The translations under genes and the position numbers were made by a program. 6,915 nucleotides of DNA from Phycisphaerales bacterium (lineage in GTDB: Bacteria > Planctomycetota > Phycisphaerae > Phycisphaerales > UBA1924), in contig JAESUL010000222.1 in assembly GCA_016763115.1 (NCBI GenBank), positions 1 through 6,915 on the forward strand. The letters run 5' to 3'. This document shows, one piece after another, positions 1 through 5,426 of this stretch (positions are counted from its first letter, which is position 1; each line of letters starts with the position of its first letter). A model generated the notes under the pieces. The model did not search any database, was not told the origin of the DNA, and worked only from the letters and a program-made list of their open reading frames with translations.

Positions 1-5
1 GAGTC

Positions 6-665
6 ATGCGTCATCGCAAAGCCGGATTCAAGTTGGGCCGCACTACAGCACATCGCCAGGCGATGCTCCGTAACATGGCGGCGAGTCTCTTTGAGCATGG
101 TCAAATTACAACGACCATCCCAAAGGCCAAGGCACTCCAGCCGTTCGTTGAGAAGATCGTCACCAAAGCCAAGCGCGGTGATCTTCACTCACGCCGTCTG
201 GTGATCTCGATGCTCGGCCAAGACCGTCGCGCGTTTGCATGGTGTCATATCCCCAAGGGTGCGACCGAAGAGCAACGCGAGTCGATCCAAGAACAACGCG
301 AGTTCACCGAAGGGTTCTTCGACATCCCAGACTCCGACCAGATCGAGCGCAACCGCTACGGCGAGCTCCGCAAGGCACCACGCATTGTCAAGCATATCTT
401 TGACAATGTCGCCCCTCGCTTTGAGGATCGCGCCGGTGGCTACACCCGCATCGTCAAGCTCGGGCAGCACCGTCTGGGCGATGCCGCTCCGTTGTGCGTG
501 ATTCAGTTTGTCGGCAACGAGGAAGGCCCCGAGATCGGTGGTTCACTAAGCACCCGCCGCAAGACCGCTGACCGCCGCACCGCTTACGCCGCCAAGCTCC
601 GCAAGGATGCTCCCAAGGCCGAGGCACCAGCAGCAGAAGCGGATGCTCCAGAAGCTGAGTCCTGA
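6..665 (+). CDS. rplQ: Large ribosomal subunit protein bL17, enlarged form
   Basis: Structural protein of the 50S ribosomal subunit. The N-terminus (MRHRKAGFKLGRTTAHRQAM, then LRNMAASL) and the core segment at residues 133-151 (DNVAPRFEDRAGGYTRIVK) are bL17 hallmarks, so the identity is secure. The product has 219 residues, whereas ordinary bacterial bL17 has about 115-130. Two additions explain the length. One is an insertion of about 50 residues (roughly 75-124), rich in Glu, Gln and Arg, between the conserved RRL stretch and the IVKHIFDN helix. The other is a tail after about residue 170, whose last 20 residues are Ala/Glu/Pro-rich and acidic. The ATG at 6 gives exactly the family N-terminus; its ribosome binding site lies mostly before the window. 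A terminator follows, which fits the usual place of rplQ at the end of the alpha operon, although rpoA would lie outside the window. Confidence 0.97.
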   Translation: MRHRKAGFKLGRTTAHRQAMLRNMAASLFEHGQITTTIPKAKALQPFVEKIVTKAKRGDLHSRRLVISMLGQDRRAFAWCHIPKGATEEQRESIQEQREFTEGFFDIPDSDQIERNRYGELRKAPRIVKHIFDNVAPRFEDRAGGYTRIVKLGQHRLGDAAPLCVIQFVGNEEGPEIGGSLSTRRKTADRRTAYAAKLRKDAPKAEAPAAEADAPEAES

Positions 666-705
666 GCCGCTTTCTGAGCAGCCCAGCTCTTGATTGACTA
701 TCCTT

Positions 706-735
706 ACACTGTCCGTTTTGTGGGCAGTGTTTTTT
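706..735 (+). terminator. Rho-independent terminator after rplQ
   Basis: A 9-base-pair stem (706-714 with 722-730; ACACTGTCC against GGGCAGTGT, one T-G wobble) encloses a 7-base loop and is followed directly by a run of T to 735. It begins about 40 bases after the rplQ stop and ends 46 bases before the pheS start, so it should end the ribosomal transcript and make pheS a separate unit. The rest of the 116-base spacer shows only a weak GAGC/GCTC hairpin near 676-689 and no convincing promoter. Confidence 0.87.
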
Positions 736-781
736 ATTGAATCCCACCTCAATCACGCGATCCCAAGAACGAACAGTACCA

Positions 782-1819
782 ATGCTTGACACCCTCAACG
801 AGATCGAATCCTCCGCTCTAACAGACTTGGGAGCCGTCGCTGACGCTCCTGGTCTCGAATCTTGGCGGATCGCCTACATCGGCACCAAGGGTCGCATGCG
901 TGCTGTGATGCCCATGATGAAGGATGTCCCCAAGGAACAAAAAGGCCAGGTCGGCAAACGCCTCAATGAGGTCAAGACCGCGCTCGAAGCCGCGTTTGAA
1001 ACCAAGCAGGCCTCGCTGGGTGACTCAGGTAGTCCAACCCAGACCGGTCCGATGATTGACATGACCGAGCCGGGGTTGGTTGAATCCAACAATGTTGGTC
1101 GCCGGCATATTATCTCCCGCGTGAGGGATGAGCTCGTCGAGATATACGCCCGCATGGGCTTTGATGTTGCTCAGGGCCCAGAACTCGAAGACGACGACCA
1201 CAACTTCATTAAGCTCAACATCCCCGCAGCCCATCCGGCGCGCGACCCCATCGACAACTTCTACATCGACAATCCCAACGAGGTCGACACGCCTCGCATG
1301 CTCCGGAGCCAGACCTCGACGGTTCAGATCCGGACAATGCTCAAGTATGTTGCCGAGGGCAAAGAGCCACCGATTAAAGTCGTTTCGCCTGGGCGTGTGT
1401 ATCGTCCGGATACGGTCGATGCAACCCACTCGTTTATGTTCCACCAGATCGAGGGGCTCTATGTCGATCGCGGTGTTTCGATGGCGGACTTGAAGACGAC
1501 ATTGCTCCAGTTCGCTCATGCGTACTTTGGTGATGACGCCGAGATCCGTTTGCGGCCGAGTTTCTTTCCGTTTACCGAACCCAGTGCTGAGTTCGACATG
1601 ATGATCGCTCTCAAGCCGGGCGAAGACCCCAAATGGATCGAGCTTGGCGGCTGCGGCATGGTTGATCCCAATGTCCTGACCGCCTGCGGGCTCGATCCCG
1701 AACAATGGTCGGGTTTTGCGTTTGGCTTCGGCATCGAACGCATCGCGATGGGCAAGTACGGCATCCCCGACATCCGGATGCTCTACGAGAACGATATCCG
1801 ATTCCTTCAGCGGGTCTGA
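782..1819 (+). CDS. pheS: Phenylalanine--tRNA ligase alpha subunit
   Basis: Catalytic alpha chain of the class II phenylalanyl-tRNA synthetase, which charges tRNA-Phe as an alpha2beta2 complex in the cytoplasm. The 345 residues compare with 327 in E. coli. An N-terminal helical, coiled-coil-like region (1-80) is followed by the catalytic core: HNFIKLNIPAAHPARD (140-155), motif 2 GRVYRPDTVDATHSFMFHQ (204-222), FRPS-type strand and FPFTEPSAE (262-270), and motif 3 GFAFGFGIERIAMGKYGIPD (311-330), ending in YENDIRFL. Oddities: the segment usually reading GCGMVHPNV has Asp for His (GCGMVDPNV, 290-298), and the usual G.HP element before the first core helix reads NVGRRHI. The frame is open back to a TTG at 737, but that lies immediately after the terminator T-run, and the ATG at 782 matches the family start. 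No clear Shine-Dalgarno precedes it. pheT, normally the next gene, is missing. Confidence 0.96.
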   Translation: MLDTLNEIESSALTDLGAVADAPGLESWRIAYIGTKGRMRAVMPMMKDVPKEQKGQVGKRLNEVKTALEAAFETKQASLGDSGSPTQTGPMIDMTEPGLVESNNVGRRHIISRVRDELVEIYARMGFDVAQGPELEDDDHNFIKLNIPAAHPARDPIDNFYIDNPNEVDTPRMLRSQTSTVQIRTMLKYVAEGKEPPIKVVSPGRVYRPDTVDATHSFMFHQIEGLYVDRGVSMADLKTTLLQFAHAYFGDDAEIRLRPSFFPFTEPSAEFDMMIALKPGEDPKWIELGGCGMVDPNVLTACGLDPEQWSGFAFGFGIERIAMGKYGIPDIRMLYENDIRFLQRV

Positions 1820-1836
1820 GTCCGGGAGAGCAGTTG

Positions 1837-2430
1837 ATGAGCGAGAACTCGCCAAAATCTGATATGCCCAAACAGGTTCAGTGGGACCCGAGCGTCCACA
1901 TGCCCAAGAGGAAACCGGCATGGCCGCTCGTGATTGGCATCATTTTCATTCTGTATGCATCGTTCGGAATTCTGGGCAATGGCATGGGTTTGGTGATGAT
2001 GAGGTTCAGCACGGGGATGATCCAATGGCAACTCGACGGCGATCCGTTGCCGCCCTCGATGGTGCTCGGACCCAAGATGATAACCGTTGGGCTCTTTGGG
2101 CTCGGGCTGTCAGCGTACCTGCTCATCGCTGCGATCTTGCTCACGGTTCGGCGGCCGAGTGCGCGGAAGCATTTCATTATCTATGGGGTTCTGGCATTGG
2201 CACTGACGGTGATCAGGTTGGTCAATGGGCTCGTTGATATGGCGTCGCTGGACCGCTGGTCTCAGCAGTATCCTGATAATCAGTACGCGCAATCTATCAA
2301 TATGCCGTACCAGAGCATCATGCAGGTTTCCGCTCTCGTGGTCTTTGTTGCCTTCTGGCTTGCGGTTGTACTCTTTGTGCTGATCTGGTTCGGGCGTGTA
2401 AAAACAGATCCGAACCAGATCACCGGGTAA
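1837..2430 (+). CDS. Unrecognised four-helix inner-membrane protein
   Basis: A 197-residue protein I cannot assign to a family. A polar N-terminus (1-28, several Lys and Pro) precedes four hydrophobic segments at about 29-55, 80-104, 111-133 and 160-186, and a short polar tail ends the protein. This predicts four transmembrane helices with both ends on the same side; Arg/Lys clusters at 24-26 and 105-111 suggest a cytoplasmic N-terminus. Loops 56-79 (Pro-rich, PLPPSM) and 134-159 (Gln/Asn/Tyr-rich) would face outward. No catalytic motif is visible. The start at 1837 is chosen because a GGGAG/GAGAG purine tract (1824-1830) sits 6 bases upstream; the open frame extends further back only by overlapping pheS. 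It starts 17 bases after the pheS stop, so co-transcription is likely, but that says nothing firm about function. Its last codons lie within a 13-base-pair inverted repeat. Confidence 0.85.
   Translation: MSENSPKSDMPKQVQWDPSVHMPKRKPAWPLVIGIIFILYASFGILGNGMGLVMMRFSTGMIQWQLDGDPLPPSMVLGPKMITVGLFGLGLSAYLLIAAILLTVRRPSARKHFIIYGVLALALTVIRLVNGLVDMASLDRWSQQYPDNQYAQSINMPYQSIMQVSALVVFVAFWLAVVLFVLIWFGRVKTDPNQITG
2381..2422. repeat. Perfect 13-bp inverted repeat at the convergent gene junction
   Basis: TGATCTGGTTCGG (2381-2393) and its exact reverse complement CCGAACCAGATCA (2410-2422) flank a 16-base loop. The element lies within the last codons of the membrane-protein gene and about 32 bases past the stop of the convergent amylase gene. 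It could protect or end transcripts from both sides. No T-run directly follows either arm: a TTTTT at 2439-2443 is about 17 bases past the plus-strand stem. A standard intrinsic terminator is therefore not shown. Confidence 0.7.
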
Positions 2431-2453
2431 ACAACGGGTTTTTCAACGAAAGA

Positions 2454-5207
2454 TTACGGGCATCCTTCATTGAACAAGTTGAGGTAGGCGAACACATCTT
2501 GCAGATTGAACACACCGAAGGGGGCCGCGAGGTCCGCCGCGGGGTCTTGTGCGTTGAACAAACCGAGATAGGCGAACACATCTTGGAGATTCAGATTGCC
2601 CTCGCCGGTGATGTCTGCGGGGCAGAGGTTGATCATGATTGTCTCGCGGAGGATGGTCGTATTGCCCGATTCTTCGATTGCAACCACGGTGATTTCATGC
2701 TCGCCGTGCGAGAGATTCTGGTCGAAAATGTGACGGTACTCGTTGCTGTCGTAGGGTGTGACCTGGTTGAAGATCGTCAGCATGGTCAACGGATCTTCGC
2801 CGGCATCGAGATCGACGAACATGTGCATCAGTTGCGTTGTGCGGTCATTGGTGAGCACGGTGAACTGAGGCGAGTCGTCGGCAATCGTTGTGTTTGCTTC
2901 GACGAGCGTGATATCCGGCGAGGCCCGATCAATATAGAGGACCTTGCGGACCTCGCGGAAGATCGGGGTAGACCCGGCGTCGCGGCGACGGAAGACGATC
3001 ACGCTGAGGTAATGCAGCCCCTCCTCCATGGTGGTCGCGTCGATGGTCTGGCGGTAGAGCCCGAAGGTTGACCCGGACCCAAACAACGGGGCATTGACCG
3101 TGAGGAACCCCTCGTATCCGCCGATGACCGAGGTCAACGGTGAGATATCGATGAACCCGTTGCCGTTCCAATCGCGGTTCCGTTGGTTAAAGGCAAACAG
3201 CGCGTTGTCGTCGGTGTTCGGATCGAGTGCATCACCCGCTGCGGTCTGCACGCGGATCTCAAACGAGTCGCCGGTGATGATCTGGATCTCGCTGAGGCGT
3301 TGGAAGAAGTCGGGGAAGTTGCTTGGATCAGGATCGATGGTGCCGTTCTGTCCGATGAAGGTCACGGTCGCATCGGGGAGTGCCTCGGCATAAATCACAT
3401 AGCCCCTGCCATGCTCAACGGCTCCGGCTTTGTTGTTGGGAACCTTGAGGGTGACACTGCCGCCCGGGCCGACGATGATGAGTTCGGGAATGTCATTTCC
3501 GGGATCAACAATCGGATCGGCAGCGTTGCCCGTCATCTCGTGGAGCCGGGTGCCCTGCGGGTAGGAAGTATTGACCGAGACGCTCTGGAACCCGGCGTCG
3601 AATCTGTCGTTGACCGCAACGAGGCAGTTGCTCTGCCCGTTGAGTGCCCGCTCGAAGACGAGCACATCGTTGATCGAGTTGTTGAGCTGGAAATACTGCC
3701 CGTACCCGATCTGGTTTCGCAGATTGACGAGCGTGGTCATGGTGGTGTCGAGTGTTTGTGTTGACCCGTCCCAGCCCAGCGCAGTCGATGAACCTGCGCG
3801 CGGGAAGAACCCCGATGCACGCTTACCGAACCCGCGTGCGTTGTGGTACACAATGGTGCGCCCCGGACGCATCAGCGTGTAGGCGTGCATGGGGTAGCCC
3901 TGCTGGCGGAGGGTGGGCATGGGGGGCTGTGAACTCCCGCTCCCGGCTGTTCCGTTGTCGTGGCTGAACACATGATTCATACCCATCGACCCGTTGATAA
4001 TCCCATCATCGGCAGCGTCGAGGTGCCCCGAATCGATACTGGACTGGATACTCGCCCAACTCCCGAGCCCGCCGGCATTGAGCAGATCACGCAGTCTGGC
4101 GGCACCCTGGATGTCGAGTGCGTCGCGGTTGGCAAATCCGTCCTTGCGGGTGTAGTTGTTGAGCATGTCAAAGTTGCCGGTGATATTCTCGCCAAAGGTA
4201 AACGGGCTGACCATCTGCCCGTGGGGTGTTTCACGGGTGAGGTGGATCGAAGCATCTAAGAAAGTGTCCCAGAACCAACTCGGCGTGTGCTTGAGGGCAT
4301 CGAGCCGGAACCCATCAACGCCGACATCCTGGATCATCCACTGTGCCCAGCGCATCAGCATCCCGGTCGCGTTGTCGGTCACAGGGTCGCCATTGAGCGG
4401 CGTCGCGGTGTTGAACGGGTACCGAGTGAACGGAGTCGAACCCGGATTCCGCGAAGTCCCCGGATTGGTAAAGACATCAGGAGTGAGGAGCAAGTCGGGA
4501 TAAAACCGGGTGTTGGCGGGATCAGGAAGATTAAATATGGTGCCGCCGGGGATATTGAGCGGATCGTTGGCGTCAACGGGTTGGCGGATGAAGTTGTTGA
4601 CTGATTCTTGGGCAATGTCAATCAGGGCAACAAGGTCGCCGGTGAACAGGTCGTAGTTCGACCCTCCCGGGTTCTCGGATTGGAGGAACCCGGCGCCGTT
4701 GCCCGAATGAAAATCGCCCCAGTCATCGAGCGGGAGTTTGTCACGCGCGGGCGACTCGCGAGGAATCCAGAACCCCGGATACCCGCCTTGGGCAAGGAAC
4801 GCATCAGAGGTCGTCCGTCCAGAGTTGTGGTTGAAGATCGCGTCTACATAGACCTCCGCGCCGCTCATGTGCAGCCCGTCAACCATTGATCGGAAAGAGT
4901 TCTCGGTGCCGTAGGATGTGCGCGCACGGGAACTCGAGTTGGTGAGTATCGGGGGTTGCCCAAGATCAAACCGGTCAAAGGGGTCATACCCGGGGCTGAG
5001 GAAACTGGCGGTCTTCGAGATCGGAGGCAGCCAGACCGCGTCGTAGCCCGCAAGAAAGAGATCCGGTGCCCGCCTCTCAATTTCATCCCACTCAGACTCG
5101 AACCACTGCAAATAGGTTGTGGAGGTTTGCGCGGTGGCAACGGTGCCAAGCCCAGCAAGGATCAAAGCAATGCCAGCGTTGGAGAAAAAGTGGTTGGGAT
5201 TTAGCAT
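2454..5207 (-). CDS. Secreted GH13 alpha-amylase-family enzyme with dockerin-like C-terminus
   Basis: A 917-residue exported glycoside hydrolase expected to cut alpha-1,4-glucans such as starch or glycogen. Residues 1-26 form a signal peptide (hydrophobic IALILAGLGTVA, probable cleavage after ATA). The (beta/alpha)8 barrel follows with all four GH13 motifs: VDAIFNHNSG (121-130), GVDGFRLDALKH (296-307; nucleophile D303, R301), FTFGEN (336-341; acid/base E340) and FSHDN (414-418; H416, D417). The long stretch 128-290 would be domain B with a barrel extension. A beta-rich domain C runs to about 620, then Ig-like beta modules (about 640-858) with an EF-hand-like DWNGNGFID loop (679-687). The end (862-917) is a dockerin-like duplication with CPADITG and a final GCP. 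AGGA lies 8 bases before the ATG. Exact specificity within GH13 (alpha-amylase or a maltooligosaccharide-forming enzyme) cannot be decided by eye. It is divergent from the GH31 gene. Confidence 0.93.
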   Translation of the reverse strand: MLNPNHFFSNAGIALILAGLGTVATAQTSTTYLQWFESEWDEIERRAPDLFLAGYDAVWLPPISKTASFLSPGYDPFDRFDLGQPPILTNSSSRARTSYGTENSFRSMVDGLHMSGAEVYVDAIFNHNSGRTTSDAFLAQGGYPGFWIPRESPARDKLPLDDWGDFHSGNGAGFLQSENPGGSNYDLFTGDLVALIDIAQESVNNFIRQPVDANDPLNIPGGTIFNLPDPANTRFYPDLLLTPDVFTNPGTSRNPGSTPFTRYPFNTATPLNGDPVTDNATGMLMRWAQWMIQDVGVDGFRLDALKHTPSWFWDTFLDASIHLTRETPHGQMVSPFTFGENITGNFDMLNNYTRKDGFANRDALDIQGAARLRDLLNAGGLGSWASIQSSIDSGHLDAADDGIINGSMGMNHVFSHDNGTAGSGSSQPPMPTLRQQGYPMHAYTLMRPGRTIVYHNARGFGKRASGFFPRAGSSTALGWDGSTQTLDTTMTTLVNLRNQIGYGQYFQLNNSINDVLVFERALNGQSNCLVAVNDRFDAGFQSVSVNTSYPQGTRLHEMTGNAADPIVDPGNDIPELIIVGPGGSVTLKVPNNKAGAVEHGRGYVIYAEALPDATVTFIGQNGTIDPDPSNFPDFFQRLSEIQIITGDSFEIRVQTAAGDALDPNTDDNALFAFNQRNRDWNGNGFIDISPLTSVIGGYEGFLTVNAPLFGSGSTFGLYRQTIDATTMEEGLHYLSVIVFRRRDAGSTPIFREVRKVLYIDRASPDITLVEANTTIADDSPQFTVLTNDRTTQLMHMFVDLDAGEDPLTMLTIFNQVTPYDSNEYRHIFDQNLSHGEHEITVVAIEESGNTTILRETIMINLCPADITGEGNLNLQDVFAYLGLFNAQDPAADLAAPFGVFNLQDVFAYLNLFNEGCP
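2470..2591 (-). repeat. DNA-level duplication encoding the two dockerin-like repeats
   Basis: Segments 2470-2507 and 2554-2591 match at 33 of 38 bases, 84 bases (28 codons) apart, including 17 identical bases in a row (TAGGCGAACACATCTTG). They encode NLQDVFAYLGLFN and NLQDVFAYLNLFN. The high nucleotide identity suggests a recent duplication or continued conversion between the halves, since ordinary dockerin repeats are usually similar only in protein. Confidence 0.8.
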
Positions 5208-5266
5208 ACTGTGAGTCCTGTATTTGTTCGGGTTGGCTTCTTCGAAGTGGGGATTGATATATTTGT

Positions 5267-5295
5267 ATTATGGCAGAGATTGAGTCATTTGTGAA
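5267..5295 (-). promoter_or_regulatory. Sigma70-type promoter of the amylase gene
   Basis: Read on the minus strand, a -35 hexamer TTCACA (5290-5295; 5 of 6 to TTGACA) and a -10 hexamer CATAAT (5267-5272; 5 of 6 to TATAAT) are separated by exactly 17 bases. Transcription would begin near 5260, giving a leader of about 53 bases with AGGA at 5216-5219 before the start codon. The region is clearly more AT-rich than the flanking genes. Prediction by eye only. Confidence 0.6.
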
Positions 5296-5309
5296 TGCAC
5301 TTTCGTGCA
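5296..5309. promoter_or_regulatory. Operator-like palindrome beside the amylase -35 box
   Basis: TGCAC-TTTC-GTGCA is a perfect 5-bp inverted repeat with a 4-base centre, directly adjoining the proposed amylase -35 box. It sits centrally between the divergent hydrolase genes, where a transcription factor could control both. Short palindromes of this size do occur by chance, and no regulator gene is present in the window to pair with it. Confidence 0.4.
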
Positions 5310-5352
5310 AGAATACGGTAATATCGCAGAATCTTTCCCCGTACTGATCCGG

Positions 5353-5389
5353 TCCGAGAAAAATGGGGTTGCCAAACCCCTTCTCTGGA
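5353..5389 (+). promoter_or_regulatory. Stem-loop in the leader of the GH31 gene
   Basis: An inner stem GGGGTT/AACCCC (5365-5370 with 5375-5380, loop GCCA) continues past a 4-base AAAT bulge into GAGAA/TTCTC (5356-5360 with 5381-5385), and past one bulged T into TCC/GGA (5353-5355 with 5387-5389), 14 pairs in all. It ends 37 bases before the GH31 start codon. There is no T-run, so it is not a simple terminator; an RNA leader element or a protein-binding site is possible. GATCC at 5346-5350 can pair alternatively with GGATC at 5387-5391. Confidence 0.5.
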
Positions 5390-5426
5390 TCGGCAGGATT
5401 ACGATGCAGTTGTTTCAGGAGCCGCC

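Noticed and set aside
676..689. Small GAGC/GCTC hairpin after the rplQ stop
   Set aside because: Four pairs with a six-base loop are too weak to call, and a much better terminator follows at 706-735.
737..781. Extended N-terminus of PheS from a TTG at 737
   Set aside because: The TTG lies next to the terminator T-run, the 15 added residues match nothing in the family, and the ATG at 782 gives a normal PheS start.
1025..1921. 298-codon open frame on the minus strand across pheS
   Set aside because: It lies opposite a fully conserved pheS, has no recognisable motif, and is expected from GC-rich codon bias in the complementary strand.
2423..2453. Intrinsic terminator using the TTTTT run at 2439-2443
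   Set aside because: Only a 4-base AAAC/GTTT pairing lies directly before the T-run, and the strong 13-bp stem ends about 17 bases too early.
2499..3764. Long plus-strand open frames (2499-3071 and 3183-3764) opposite the amylase gene
   Set aside because: They are antisense shadows of a gene with signal peptide and domain structure; their translations are rich in Val, Glu and Asp with no family pattern.
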